Assembly (NCBI RefSeq): GCF_012034335.1
Contig: NZ_JAATHJ010000017.1
Location: 1-64,000 of the forward strand
DNA length: 64,000 bases
Reading direction: 5' to 3'
DNA from: Alkalicoccus luteus
Lineage (GTDB): Bacteria > Bacillota > Bacilli > Bacillales > Salisediminibacteriaceae
The first letter of the stretch is position 1, and every line of letters starts with the position of its first letter. The notes beneath the pieces were generated by a model. That model was not told the origin of the DNA. It ran no database searches and was given only the letters and a program-made list of their open reading frames with translations. Below, piece after piece: positions 35,560 through 44,004 of this stretch. Position numbers and translations under genes: made by a program.

Positions 35560-36876
35560 GTGTCAAAACCAGTACTAGCAATTGTTGGAAGGCCAAACGT
35601 CGGCAAGTCTACGATATTTAACAGATTGATTGGAGAGCGGCTGGCGATTGTAGAAGATAAACCAGGTGTAACCCGTGACCGGATTTACAGTTCGGCAGAC
35701 TGGCTCCACCACCAGTTTTTCATTATTGATACCGGTGGAATTGAAATAACGAATGAACCGCTGATGGAACAGATGCGTGCTCAGGCAGAGCTTGCTATTG
35801 ATGAAGCAGACGTGATTTGTTTTGTCGTAAACGGCAGGGACGGTATAACCGGAGCAGACGAAGAAGTAGCCAGACTGCTTCAGAGATCAAATAAACCTGT
35901 CGTCATCGCAGTCAACAAGCTCGATGATCCTACGATGCACGATAAACTATATGAATTTTACAGTCTCGGAGTGGGGGATGTTTTTCCGGTTTCCGGTTCG
36001 CACGGACTGGGGCTCGGCGACCTTCTCGATGCCGCCGCCTCTTATTTTCCGGAAGATGAAGGCGACGGCTATGAAGATGATACGATTCGAATGAGCCTGA
36101 TCGGGCGGCCGAACGTTGGGAAATCATCGCTCGTGAACGCAGTTCTTGGTGAAGATCGTGTCATTGTAAGCAATATTCCAGGTACTACGAGGGATGCAAT
36201 AGACACTCCGTTTACGAAAGATGACCGGGATTATGTCATCATCGATACAGCAGGTATGCGTAAAAAAGGAAAAGTGTACGAGTCTACAGAGAAATACAGC
36301 GTACTGCGTGCTCTTCGCGCTATTGAACGCTCGGATGTTGTCCTGACCGTACTCGACGGTGAAGAAGGTATTATTGAACAGGATAAAAAAATCGCCGGCT
36401 ATGCACACGAAGCTGGAAGAGCAGTCGTCATCGTCGTAAACAAGTGGGATGCTGTCAAAAAAGACGATAAAACGATGCAGCGCTTTGAGGAGAAAATACG
36501 TCAGGAATTTCAGTATCTCGACTATGCTCCTATCGTCTTTTTATCAGCCCTGACAAAGCAGAAAATTCATCACCTTCTGCCCGTTGTTAACGAAGTGAGT
36601 GAGGCCCACAATCTGCGGATTAAGACGAACGTTCTGAATGATGTCATCGTTGATGCAGTTACATCGAACCCTACGCCTACTGACCACGGAGGTAAACGGC
36701 TGCGAATTAACTACGCAACTCAAGTTTCTGTAGCGCCTCCAACGTTTGTGTTGTTTGTCAATGATCCCGAGCTTCTGCACTTCTCTTACAAGCGGTATCT
36801 GGAAAATAACATCCGGAGAGCGTTCGGGTTTGCAGGGACACCAATCCGTATTTTAGCAAGAAAGAAAAGTGAATGA
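35560..36876 (+). CDS. der: ribosome biogenesis GTPase Der (EngA)
   Basis: Essential GTPase needed to mature the 50S ribosomal subunit. The 438-residue protein has two tandem G domains, each with its P-loop (GRPNVGKST near residue 10 and GRPNVGKSS near residue 183), switch DTGG / DTAG and base-recognition NKLD / NKWD, then a C-terminal KH-like domain. It starts with GTG behind AGGGAT. The order der-plsY-gpsA differs from B. subtilis only by the inserted plsY. Confidence 0.96.
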   Translation: MSKPVLAIVGRPNVGKSTIFNRLIGERLAIVEDKPGVTRDRIYSSADWLHHQFFIIDTGGIEITNEPLMEQMRAQAELAIDEADVICFVVNGRDGITGADEEVARLLQRSNKPVVIAVNKLDDPTMHDKLYEFYSLGVGDVFPVSGSHGLGLGDLLDAAASYFPEDEGDGYEDDTIRMSLIGRPNVGKSSLVNAVLGEDRVIVSNIPGTTRDAIDTPFTKDDRDYVIIDTAGMRKKGKVYESTEKYSVLRALRAIERSDVVLTVLDGEEGIIEQDKKIAGYAHEAGRAVVIVVNKWDAVKKDDKTMQRFEEKIRQEFQYLDYAPIVFLSALTKQKIHHLLPVVNEVSEAHNLRIKTNVLNDVIVDAVTSNPTPTDHGGKRLRINYATQVSVAPPTFVLFVNDPELLHFSYKRYLENNIRRAFGFAGTPIRILARKKSE

Positions 36877-36973
36877 TAAACTCGTAAAAAGCTGCAGGTT
36901 ATCGTAAGACCGGGGTGCATAAATGTACGTTTTATCACCTTCTGGATACCTGCAGTGGAAAGGAGGGGTAATG

Positions 36974-37588
36974 ATGGCTATTGCAGCTGTCTTTGTGTCT
37001 TACTTGATAGGTGCTGTCAGCTTCAGCTATCTGATGGGTCAGCTGTTAAAAAAGCTGGACATCAGAGATCACGGCAGTGGAAACGCAGGAGCAACGAATA
37101 CGCTTCGTGTCCTGGGAATTGGTCCGGCCATTACTGTATTGCTCTTAGATACGGCAAAAGGAATCGCTGCCGTTTACCTCGGCTTCAGCTGGAGCGGCGG
37201 AGATCCTTTGTTTGCAGCAATGGCCGGTACAGCAGCGGTGGTCGGTCATAACTGGCCGGTGTATTTTGGTTTTCGAGGCGGAAAAGGGGTCGCCACGACA
37301 ATCGGTGTAATGGCTGTATTGGTTTTCTGGCCTGCGCTTATTGCAGGTACCGCAGCAATCATTTCAATCGTTGTAACAAGATACGTGTCGCTCGGTTCTC
37401 TTTTGTTCATGTCCGGGACGACGCTGCTTACAGCTGCGTTACTTCCTGTATTCGCCTATCCGCCTGTGTATCTCTATTTCCTGGCAGGATTAACTATTTT
37501 GTCGATATGGAGGCACCGCACGAATATTAAGCGTCTTAAGGACGGAACTGAAAGCAGGCTCGGTCAGAAAACAGAAACGAGTTCATAA
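36974..37588 (+). CDS. plsY: acyl-phosphate:glycerol-3-phosphate acyltransferase PlsY
   Basis: Membrane enzyme that transfers the acyl group of acyl-phosphate to glycerol-3-phosphate, the first step of phospholipid synthesis. The 204-residue protein has about five membrane helices and the three conserved motifs: GSGNAGATNTLR, GHNWPVYFGFRGGKGVATT and the C-terminal RHRTNIKRLKDGTE. ATG 36974 follows AAAGGAGGGG at seven bases; ATG 36971 is too close. The neighbour gpsA makes its substrate glycerol-3-phosphate, so the pair forms a functional unit. In B. subtilis plsY lies elsewhere. Confidence 0.94.
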   Translation: MAIAAVFVSYLIGAVSFSYLMGQLLKKLDIRDHGSGNAGATNTLRVLGIGPAITVLLLDTAKGIAAVYLGFSWSGGDPLFAAMAGTAAVVGHNWPVYFGFRGGKGVATTIGVMAVLVFWPALIAGTAAIISIVVTRYVSLGSLLFMSGTTLLTAALLPVFAYPPVYLYFLAGLTILSIWRHRTNIKRLKDGTESRLGQKTETSS

Positions 37589-37600
37589 GGGGGCGCTCAT

Positions 37601-38656
37601 ATGAAAAAGACAGCCGTAATAGGAGCAGGCAGCTGGGGGACCGCTTTAGCCGGGGTACTGGCTGATAATGGTCATGAGGTGACGATCTGGGCAAGAAGAG
37701 AAGAGATTGCAGACGAAATTAATTCCAAGTCAACAAACAGCAAATACTTACCGGATATTCATCTGCCCCAAACGATTAAAGCGGTAACGAATATCCGCAT
37801 AGCAGCGGAAAACGCAGATGCTGTTATTCTGGTCGTGCCGACTAAAGCAATGCGTGCAGTATTGCGGGATATCCGACCTTATCTGCGGGAGGAAGCACTG
37901 CTTGTTCATGCGAGTAAAGGAATAGAACCGGAATCACACTTACGCATATCGGAAATCATCACTCAGGAGCTGGAGCGCACGGATGTTGTCTGTTTAAGCG
38001 GCCCGTCTCATGCAGAGGAAGTTTGCAGAAGACAGCCGACTACCATTACTTGCAGCTCAATACATATGGAACTCGCAGAAGAAGTACAGGATTTATTTAT
38101 GAATCAGTTTTTCCGGGTCTATACAAACCCCGATTTAATTGGCGTTGAAATAGGCGGAGCGCTTAAAAATATCATTGCGATAGGCTCAGGAATGACGAGC
38201 GGACTCGGATTTGGTGATAACGCCCGTGCTGCTTTAATGACGAGAGGTCTTGCAGAAATATCCAGGCTTGGTGTAAAGCTTGGGGGGAACCCTTTAACGT
38301 TTTCCGGACTTTCTGGCCTCGGCGATCTGATCGTAACCTGTACGTCTCATCACAGCCGTAACTGGCGGGCAGGTAACATGATTGGGAAAGGAAAAACGGC
38401 CGATGAAGTGGAAAACGAAATGGGAATGGTCGTCGAAGGGATGCGCACAGCGAAAGCTGCGTATCAGCTCTCAAAGAAGCTCAACATCGATATGCCGATT
38501 ACAGCAGAACTTTATGCTGTTCTTTTTGAACATAAGGACGTGAAAAAAGCGGTGGAGGCTCTCATGGGCAGAGTGAAGAAAAAAGAAGTCGAAGGCATCA
38601 TGAGTGGTACACTGCCTGAGGGCGGCAAAGACCCGCTTGATCAACTGGAACCTTGA
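37601..38656 (+). CDS. gpsA: NAD(P)-dependent glycerol-3-phosphate dehydrogenase
   Basis: Reduces dihydroxyacetone phosphate to sn-glycerol-3-phosphate for phospholipids. The 351-residue protein has the Rossmann motif GAGSWGTALA near the N-terminus, the SGPSHAEEV motif, the catalytic Lys in VEIGGALKNIIAI and GLSGLGDLIVTCTS, all standard for GpsA. The ATG has AAGGGGGCG upstream. It follows plsY at a 12-base gap, so they are cotranscribed, and a strong terminator ends the operon. Confidence 0.96.
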   Translation: MKKTAVIGAGSWGTALAGVLADNGHEVTIWARREEIADEINSKSTNSKYLPDIHLPQTIKAVTNIRIAAENADAVILVVPTKAMRAVLRDIRPYLREEALLVHASKGIEPESHLRISEIITQELERTDVVCLSGPSHAEEVCRRQPTTITCSSIHMELAEEVQDLFMNQFFRVYTNPDLIGVEIGGALKNIIAIGSGMTSGLGFGDNARAALMTRGLAEISRLGVKLGGNPLTFSGLSGLGDLIVTCTSHHSRNWRAGNMIGKGKTADEVENEMGMVVEGMRTAKAAYQLSKKLNIDMPITAELYAVLFEHKDVKKAVEALMGRVKKKEVEGIMSGTLPEGGKDPLDQLEP

Positions 38657-38690
38657 TGTAAAAAAGTACAAGGTTACTTGATACGTCACC

Positions 38691-38727
38691 AGCCTGACGG
38701 GAGCAACGACTCCGTCAGGCTTTTTTT
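38691..38727 (+). terminator. intrinsic terminator after gpsA
   Basis: A perfect 10-bp stem (38691-38700 with 38712-38721), 11-base loop and seven T residues. Confidence 0.9.
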
Positions 38728-38871
38728 GTATTTTGGCAGATGTAAATAAGCATACTGCGTCTTGCTTATATGAACGAAATCAGGGTACAGAGAAAATGTG
38801 ACAATATGCTGAACACGCCTGCGACAGACAAGGGTAAGCGGTCTTCTGTCAAGCCAGAATGACCAGTATTG

Positions 38872-38880
38872 TGCTATAAT
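38872..38880 (+). promoter_or_regulatory. extended -10 element for yphE
   Basis: TGC followed by TATAAT (38875-38880), an extended -10 box, about 32 bases before the yphE start. Confidence 0.5.
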
Positions 38881-38912
38881 GATGCAGAATGGAATCAAGA
38901 GGGGGAATGAGA

Positions 38913-39116
38913 ATGTTTGAGGATCCCTTAATGAAAATGTGGGTATCTTTTATCGCAATGGGACTAATGTTTGTATCTGTTATTATAACTATATTTACTA
39001 AAGAGAAACTTAGGGGGGTTCTCCGGTATTCTCTGCTGACAATAAGCTTTATTTGTATTATCGTCTCTGGTCTGATTGTTTTCCTTGTAACATTCAGCGG
39101 CCCCGTACCGGAATAA
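38913..39116 (+). CDS. yphE: small membrane protein YphE (DUF2768)
   Basis: A 67-residue protein with two membrane helices (around SFIAMGLMFVSVIITIF and SFICIIVSGLIVFLV) joined by a basic loop (TKEKLRG). Length, helix layout and position between gpsA and yphF fit B. subtilis YphE. The role is unknown. ATG 38913 is chosen, about eight bases after GAGGGGG; ATG 38907 in the same frame is too close to that site. Confidence 0.82.
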   Translation: MFEDPLMKMWVSFIAMGLMFVSVIITIFTKEKLRGVLRYSLLTISFICIIVSGLIVFLVTFSGPVPE

Positions 39117-39141
39117 TTTCTATTTAAAGGCGGGAATGGTT

Positions 39142-39861
39142 ATGAAAGCAGTTATTCTTCTGGCAGTTCTGGCACTTCTCACCGGCTGTCTGTATCCGCA
39201 GGATCAACGCGATGCCCAGCATGGACCTAACGAGGAGCAGCTTGAGAGGGTTCAGAATGCTGTCACACAATTTCAGGAAAACACAGGTGTGCTTCCAATT
39301 GCGACACGTGAAGCAGATACACCGCAGTACAGGCGTTACCCGGTTCAATTTACGCAGCTCATTCCGGCATATTTAAACGAACCTCCGGCCAATGCATTTG
39401 AGAATGGAGGAACGTATCAGTATGTGCTGATGAACGTTGAAGAGACGCCGGAAGTAAAGCTGATTGATCTTCGGACTGTTCGCACGATTCAGGAGTTGGA
39501 AACGCAGATTTTCAGCTATCGAAGTTCAAATCAATATGCTCCCGTCGATGAGGTTGTCGGAAGTGAATTGCTTAGGCTTGATTATGAAGCGCTTGGCTAC
39601 GAGGAAGAACCTACTGTAGCGAGTCCGTTTCATCCCGATCACAGGCTGCCTCTGCTATACACAACGCAGGGGGATGTCGTTATCGATTTTTCACTCGATA
39701 TTCAGCATTATGCTGAAGAATATGGCCTTGATGGCTATGAGTATGGAGAAGATATGCGGGATTTATTAACTGATCATGCGCCGTTTGTACCAGCTTATTC
39801 TGTTCCGACTACGTTGACAGAAGAAGGTGGGACTGAATTTCTCGAGGGAGAGTTAAGTTAA
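39142..39861 (+). CDS. yphF: lipoprotein YphF
   Basis: A 239-residue predicted lipoprotein with a short signal peptide ending LLTGC, Cys14 being the lipidated residue. The mature part is acidic and has no enzyme motif; a repeated feature is the opening ATREADTPQYRRYPVQF followed by several beta-like segments. It sits where yphF lies in B. subtilis, just after yphE with a 25-base gap and AAAGG before the start. In B. subtilis spoIVA follows, but here a terminator and hbs come next. ATG 39136 is an alternative start. Confidence 0.8.
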   Translation: MKAVILLAVLALLTGCLYPQDQRDAQHGPNEEQLERVQNAVTQFQENTGVLPIATREADTPQYRRYPVQFTQLIPAYLNEPPANAFENGGTYQYVLMNVEETPEVKLIDLRTVRTIQELETQIFSYRSSNQYAPVDEVVGSELLRLDYEALGYEEEPTVASPFHPDHRLPLLYTTQGDVVIDFSLDIQHYAEEYGLDGYEYGEDMRDLLTDHAPFVPAYSVPTTLTEEGGTEFLEGELS

Positions 39862-39867
39862 GCGGGA

Positions 39868-39906
39868 GACCGGAAACCTTGCAGTATGAAGGGTTCCGGT
39901 CTTTTT
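39868..39906 (+). terminator. intrinsic terminator after yphF
   Basis: An 8-bp stem extended past one bulged A (39868-39878 with 39891-39901) followed by TTTTT. Confidence 0.85.
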
Positions 39907-39968
39907 GTCAAATATTTTACATATTTAGCAAAATAATAATAAAAAAACAATGAAATGCACGAAAGTTG

Positions 39969-39997
39969 TTGAATTCACAGGGTTTTTCGTTTAACAT
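39969..39997 (+). promoter_or_regulatory. possible promoter of hbs
   Basis: TTGAAT (39969-39974) and TAACAT (39992-39997) with 17 bases between. The leader to the hbs start would be about 80 bases and includes the short palindrome GTAAGTATACCTTAC just before the ribosome binding site. Confidence 0.35.
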
Positions 39998-40085
39998 AAG
40001 CCTTGTTATCCCCTTCGTGCTAAGGGTTAACACATGGTTCAGATTTAAAGCAATGGTAAGTATACCTTACAGGGAGGTGAATACC

Positions 40086-40358
40086 ATGAACAAAACAGAA
40101 CTGATCAATGCGGTTGCTGAAAAAGCAGACCTTTCTAAAAAGGACGCTACTGGTGCTGTAGATGCCGTTTTCGACATCATCACTGGTGCACTGGAAAAGC
40201 AGGAAAAGGTACAGCTGATCGGATTCGGTAACTTCGAAGTGCGTGAGCGTGCTGCCCGTAAAGGCCGCAACCCTCAGACAGGCGAAGAGATTGAAATCCC
40301 GGCCAGCAACGTGCCTGCATTTAAGCCTGGTAAGGCTCTTAAAGATGCAGTTAAGTAA
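40086..40358 (+). CDS. hbs: DNA-binding protein HU
   Basis: Nucleoid protein that binds and bends DNA as a dimer. The 90-residue sequence is a typical HU: an N-terminal helix pair ([14 protein letters not shown]), the beta arm with [15 protein letters not shown] and the end [15 protein letters not shown]. The ATG has GGGAGGTGA eight bases upstream; a longer upstream frame lacks a start site and lies in promoter sequence. A strong terminator follows. The gene order yphF-(spoIVA)-hbs-folE of B. subtilis is kept except for spoIVA. Confidence 0.97.
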   Translation: MNKTELINAVAEKADLSKKDATGAVDAVFDIITGALEKQEKVQLIGFGNFEVRERAARKGRNPQTGEEIEIPASNVPAFKPGKALKDAVK

Positions 40359-40396
40359 TAGATTACATAAGCATAGTAACTGCCTTATGTAATGAG

Positions 40397-40438
40397 AGAA
40401 TACCCGTCAGGCCCTGGGCTTAACGGGTATTCTTTTTT
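40397..40438 (+). terminator. intrinsic terminator of hbs
   Basis: An 11-bp stem (40397-40407 with 40423-40433), with an inner AGGCCC/GGGCTT helix, followed by six T residues. Confidence 0.9.
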
Positions 40439-40522
40439 GTATCGGGCCAGTTTTCTTGTAGGTAGAACGGCCCTGTGCTATTATCAACACATTCAGCTGC
40501 ATATACACGATGTATAAGCAGA

Positions 40523-40585
40523 GTGTCCGCTAAACCGGGCTTGAGCCGGATGTTGACCGGCAATCAACGGGTGTAAGCTGGACAC
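40523..40585 (+). promoter_or_regulatory. structured leader before folE, three-way junction, class unknown
   Basis: The sequence can fold into a closing helix GTGTCC/GGACAC (40523-40528 with 40580-40585) continued by GCT/AGC past one bulged base, holding two hairpins: CCGG/CCGG (40535-40538 with 40546-40549) and GTTGA/TCAAC (40552-40556 with 40564-40568). Both hairpin loops have seven bases. The junction bases do not match the purine, THF or ZTP riboswitch patterns I know. It ends about 36 bases before the folE start. Confidence 0.4.
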
Positions 40586-40621
40586 AGGGCTGAGGACAAC
40601 AGGAAATGGAGGCTGTTATAA

Positions 40622-41188
40622 ATGAGCCAGGTAGATCATGCAAAAATTGAACAGGCAGTTACATTAATACTCGAAGCCATCGGTGAAGATCCGGACAGAG
40701 AAGGGCTTGAAGATACTCCAAAACGCGTAGCCAGAATGTACGAAGAAGTCTTTCAGGGACTGCACCAGGACCCGAAAGAGCACTTTAAAACGGTGTTTGG
40801 AGAGGACCATGAAGAGCTGGTGCTTGTAAAAGATATCCCGTTTTATTCCATGTGTGAGCATCACCTCGTTCCGTTTTTCGGAAAAGCCCACATCGGCTAT
40901 TTGCCGCAGGGCGGCCAAGTGACTGGCCTCAGCAAACTGGCCCGTGCGGTAGAGGCTGTTACGAAGCGTCCACAGCTGCAGGAGCGAATTACATCCACTA
41001 TCGCTGATTCCATGGTTGCGACACTGAATCCTCGCGGAGTCATTGTAATTGTTGAGGCAGAGCATATGTGCATGACGATGCGCGGAGTTAAAAAGCCTGG
41101 TTCGATGACTGTTACTTCCGCTGTCCGAGGTGCTTTCCGTGATGACGCAGCTGCGCGTTCTGAAGTTATGGCGCTGATTAAGCAGTAA
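40622..41188 (+). CDS. folE: GTP cyclohydrolase I
   Basis: First enzyme of tetrahydrofolate synthesis: GTP to 7,8-dihydroneopterin triphosphate. The 188-residue sequence has the type I zinc site (Cys and His in [10 protein letters not shown], second Cys in [11 protein letters not shown]), [17 protein letters not shown] and RPQLQERIT. The ATG has ATGGAGG nine bases upstream. It is followed at 27 bases by mtrB, the same pair as mtrA-mtrB of B. subtilis. A possible structured leader precedes it. Confidence 0.96.
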   Translation: MSQVDHAKIEQAVTLILEAIGEDPDREGLEDTPKRVARMYEEVFQGLHQDPKEHFKTVFGEDHEELVLVKDIPFYSMCEHHLVPFFGKAHIGYLPQGGQVTGLSKLARAVEAVTKRPQLQERITSTIADSMVATLNPRGVIVIVEAEHMCMTMRGVKKPGSMTVTSAVRGAFRDDAAARSEVMALIKQ

Positions 41189-41215
41189 AAACATTCACGG
41201 GAAGGAGGCGGTTTG

Positions 41216-41437
41216 ATGGCACAGTCGAACGACTACATTGTCATTAAAGCTGAAGAAAACGGAGTAAACGTTATTGGTCTCACCCGCGGTACGGATACCC
41301 GCTTTCATCATTCGGAGAAGCTGGATAAAAATGAAATGATGATTGCGCAATTTACCGAACATACATCTGCGATTAAAATCAGAGGCCGTGCCAAAGTACA
41401 GACGGCTCATGGCGAAATGACGAGCGGAGAAGACTGA
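41216..41437 (+). CDS. mtrB: tryptophan RNA-binding attenuation protein TRAP
   Basis: An 11-subunit ring that, when loaded with tryptophan, binds arrays of GAG/UAG triplets in trp mRNA leaders. The 73 residues include the conserved TRAP core: [19 protein letters not shown], Thr residues around the Trp pocket and the RNA-contacting [10 protein letters not shown] segment with Lys and Arg side chains. ATG 41216 has AAGGAGG upstream; a TTG three bases earlier is less likely. Its target leader is in this window at about 50483-50678. No anti-TRAP gene is visible here. Confidence 0.96.
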   Translation: MAQSNDYIVIKAEENGVNVIGLTRGTDTRFHHSEKLDKNEMMIAQFTEHTSAIKIRGRAKVQTAHGEMTSGED

Positions 41438-41450
41438 ATGTGTCTGTCTC

Positions 41451-41493
41451 ACTGTACCGGTCCGTGGCACGCTGCGGACCGGTACAGTTTTTT
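41451..41493 (+). terminator. strong intrinsic terminator of folE-mtrB
   Basis: A perfect 14-bp stem (41451-41464 with 41475-41488), 10-base loop and six T residues. Confidence 0.92.
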
Positions 41494-41599
41494 ATGTAAT
41501 AAGAAATTGTTAAAAGAACGAAGTCCGGAAAGGGAGTAAATGGGCTATTATTATTGCAGTAAAACTTATTGCTCATCCTTTCTCGTTTAGAAACGTATG

Positions 41600-41608
41600 T
41601 GCTATACT
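41600..41608 (+). promoter_or_regulatory. extended -10 element for the hepS operon
   Basis: TGC followed by TATACT (41603-41608), an extended -10, about 60 bases before the hepS ATG. It is the only promoter-like site upstream of the hepS-to-hepT genes. Confidence 0.5.
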
Positions 41609-41668
41609 AGACTAGCAGATATGGAAGCGCCGTCTTCCAATCGGATGACGAATCTGGGGGCTCTGAGC

Positions 41669-42388
41669 ATGACAGCAACGTACGATCACGTAAACAATTT
41701 ACATAAACTCACTGAGGATTTTTACAGGGAAGCATCGTATTCCTATGTTCAGAAATTCCTTCCTGATGCTGTCATGAACGTGATGCAGGCTGAGCTTATT
41801 TTGCTTCTTCTGGAAGATACAGCACTTCTTGCTGAGGAGAAACATGCAGTGGCTCTCGCGGCTTCACTGGTGCAGTCCGCGATGGATACTCATGACCATA
41901 TAGACAGCGTGCCTGTTCACTCGGAAAAACATAGAAAAGAACGTCAGCTTACTGTGCTCTCAGGAGATTACTACAGCAGTCTCTATTATTCTATTCTTGC
42001 TGAACGTAAACTCATTGACTATATTAATTTGTTCTCAGGCGCGGTTCAGAAAATAAACGAATATAAAATGGCTGCGCTCGAAGCAGAAAATGAACTTGAT
42101 ACACTTTCTCTGCTGGCAGAAGCTGCATCATGTATTCCTGCAGCGGCAGCGGCACATACCGGGCACGGCGACTTAATTCCTGCATTCAAGCAGCTCTTTT
42201 TACTTCAGCTGCTGAAGGAGGAACACAAGGATAAAGAAATGTTCTTTTCATGCAGACTGCCCCGGTCCGATAGATCCGAACTTGCGGGCAGAGCCTTTTT
42301 GCGATTAAAAGAACTTCCGGCAGCCGATGGCCGTACACAGACATTTATGCGCCAGGAAGCGCGCAGGCTTATGATGATGCCTTATTAG
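41669..42388 (+). CDS. hepS: heptaprenyl diphosphate synthase component 1
   Basis: Regulatory, non-catalytic subunit that joins HepT to make heptaprenyl diphosphate, the menaquinone-7 side chain. The 239-residue helical protein lacks DDxxD motifs, as expected. Family marks are the SYVQKFLPDAV segment, the DTHDHIDSVP motif near residue 84 and LSGDYYSSLYYSILAE. ATG 41669 is chosen because it has a GGGGG site nine bases upstream and starts near the usual N-terminus; an upstream in-frame ATG lies too near the transcription start. It is the first gene of a five-gene menaquinone cluster. Confidence 0.88.
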   Translation: MTATYDHVNNLHKLTEDFYREASYSYVQKFLPDAVMNVMQAELILLLLEDTALLAEEKHAVALAASLVQSAMDTHDHIDSVPVHSEKHRKERQLTVLSGDYYSSLYYSILAERKLIDYINLFSGAVQKINEYKMAALEAENELDTLSLLAEAASCIPAAAAAHTGHGDLIPAFKQLFLLQLLKEEHKDKEMFFSCRLPRSDRSELAGRAFLRLKELPAADGRTQTFMRQEARRLMMMPY

Positions 42389-42399
42389 GAGAGATTTGA

Positions 42400-43125
42400 A
42401 TGACCCAGACTAAAGAACAAAAGGTACATGACGTTTTTCAATCTATTTCAGGAAATTACGATAAAATGAACGCTATTATTAGCTTTCAGCTGCACCGTTC
42501 CTGGCGAAGAGATACCGATCGCCGGATGGAGGTATTTAAAGGGGCCCGAGCCCTGGACCTCTGCTGCGGAACAGCAGATTGGACGATCACATTAGCGGAG
42601 GCTGCAGGGCCGGAAGGACACGTTTACGGACTTGATTTCAGCGAAAATATGCTGAATATCGGCAGACAGAAAACGTCCTCTATTCCCTCTCTGGAACTGA
42701 TTCAGGGTAATGCCATGGAACTTCCGTTTGAGGATGAAACGTTTGATTTCGTAACCATCGGATTTGGTCTCCGCAATGTACCTGATTATGATACGGTGCT
42801 GTCCGAGATGCACAGAGTGTTAAAGCCCGGCGGTACGGCTGTCTGTCTAGAAACATCACAGCCGGAAAAGCCGCTTGTAAGCGGCGCTTACTGGATTTAC
42901 TTCTCAAAGATCATGCCGGTTTTCGGTCGCCTGTTCGCAGGAAAATACGAAGAATATTCATGGCTTCAGGAATCTACAAGGAACTTCCCTTCGAAACAAA
43001 AGCTTAAAAGCATGTTTCTAAGGGCCGGATTTTCAAGCGTAGATGTGCGCTCATATTCAGGCGGTACAGCAGCTTCCCACTTTGCTTATAAAGCAGAAAG
43101 GGGAGACGTTCATGAAAAAGCTTAA
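42400..43125 (+). CDS. menG: demethylmenaquinone methyltransferase
   Basis: SAM-dependent C-methylation of demethylmenaquinone, the last step to menaquinone. The 241-residue protein has the UbiE/MenG motifs: VFQSISGNYDKMN, the SAM site in ALDLCCGTADWTI, GLDFSENML and FGLRNVPDYD, and ends with the RSYSGGTAASHFAYK segment. The ATG has GGAGAG upstream. Its last 14 bases overlap the start of the prenyltransferase gene. Confidence 0.96.
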   Translation: MTQTKEQKVHDVFQSISGNYDKMNAIISFQLHRSWRRDTDRRMEVFKGARALDLCCGTADWTITLAEAAGPEGHVYGLDFSENMLNIGRQKTSSIPSLELIQGNAMELPFEDETFDFVTIGFGLRNVPDYDTVLSEMHRVLKPGGTAVCLETSQPEKPLVSGAYWIYFSKIMPVFGRLFAGKYEEYSWLQESTRNFPSKQKLKSMFLRAGFSSVDVRSYSGGTAASHFAYKAERGDVHEKA

Positions 43126-43978
43126 AGTGATACTGGAAATGATCAAATTTGAGCACACCATTTTCGCTCTTCCATTTGCTTTTCTTGGTGCTCTGCTCGG
43201 CAGCTACTATGTGCTAGGTCATTTTCCTTCTGTTATGGACTGGGTATGGATAACTCTCGCTATGATAGGAGCAAGAAGCGCAGCTATGTCTTTAAACAGA
43301 GTGATTGATGCTTCAATCGATAAAGCAAATCCGCGTACAAAAGAACGTGCTATTCCGGCTGGACTGATCTCAAAAGTGGAAACATGGATCTTCATTGCAG
43401 TTTCCTTTTTCGTATTGTTCTTTGCAGCGTTTCAGTTGAATATGCTGGCTGTATACCTGCTGCCGCTGGCGGTGTTTTTTCTTGTGTTTTATTCTTACAC
43501 AAAGCGTTTCACCTGGCTTTGCCACGTAATTCTGGGCATCACCATCGCACTCGCTCCACTCGGGGGATGGGTGGCTGCGACCGGCGTACTTTCCTGGGAA
43601 GCCATTGTGCTTTTCACGGCTGTTGCCTTCTGGACAGCCGGATTCGATATTATATACGCGACACAGGATGCTGATTATGATCGTGATGCCGGGCTGCATT
43701 CTATTCCAAGCCGATTCGGTATTGCCAAAGCGCTCCTGTTTTCCCGAAGCTTTCATATGGTCAGTTTTACAGCACTGCTCCTGCTGGCTTTGGTTACGCC
43801 GCTAAGCTGGATTTTTATTGCAGGTGCACTTGCTGCGGGCGGGGTAATGATTTATGAACATTCACTCGTTTCTGCAGATGATCTCTCTAACGTAAACAAA
43901 GCGTTTTTTACGATGAACGGTATTATCAGTTTGCTCATGCTCGTGTTTACGATCGGGGACCTGCTGATTCTCGCCTGA
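43112..43978 (+). CDS. UbiA-family prenyltransferase, probably MqnP of the futalosine route
   Basis: A 288-residue membrane prenyltransferase with about eight helices. The UbiA motifs are present: NRVIDASIDKANPRT (first Asp-rich site) and YATQDADYDRDAGLHSIPSRFG (second). It is shorter and different from MenA and resembles the 4-hydroxybenzoate-type enzymes. In bacteria with futalosine-based menaquinone synthesis such a UbiA homologue (MqnP) attaches the prenyl chain, and the next gene here is mqnA. Its start overlaps menG, with GGGGAGA upstream. An alternative reading as a housekeeping UbiA for another quinone is less likely in a Gram-positive. Confidence 0.85.
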   Translation: MKKLKVILEMIKFEHTIFALPFAFLGALLGSYYVLGHFPSVMDWVWITLAMIGARSAAMSLNRVIDASIDKANPRTKERAIPAGLISKVETWIFIAVSFFVLFFAAFQLNMLAVYLLPLAVFFLVFYSYTKRFTWLCHVILGITIALAPLGGWVAATGVLSWEAIVLFTAVAFWTAGFDIIYATQDADYDRDAGLHSIPSRFGIAKALLFSRSFHMVSFTALLLLALVTPLSWIFIAGALAAGGVMIYEHSLVSADDLSNVNKAFFTMNGIISLLMLVFTIGDLLILA

Positions 43979-44004
43979 CGAATCCTTGAAAGGATGACGG
44001 TAAT

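Noticed and set aside
40523-40585. Known purine, THF or ZTP riboswitch before folE
   Set aside because: The three-way shape is similar, but the conserved junction and core bases of these classes are not present.
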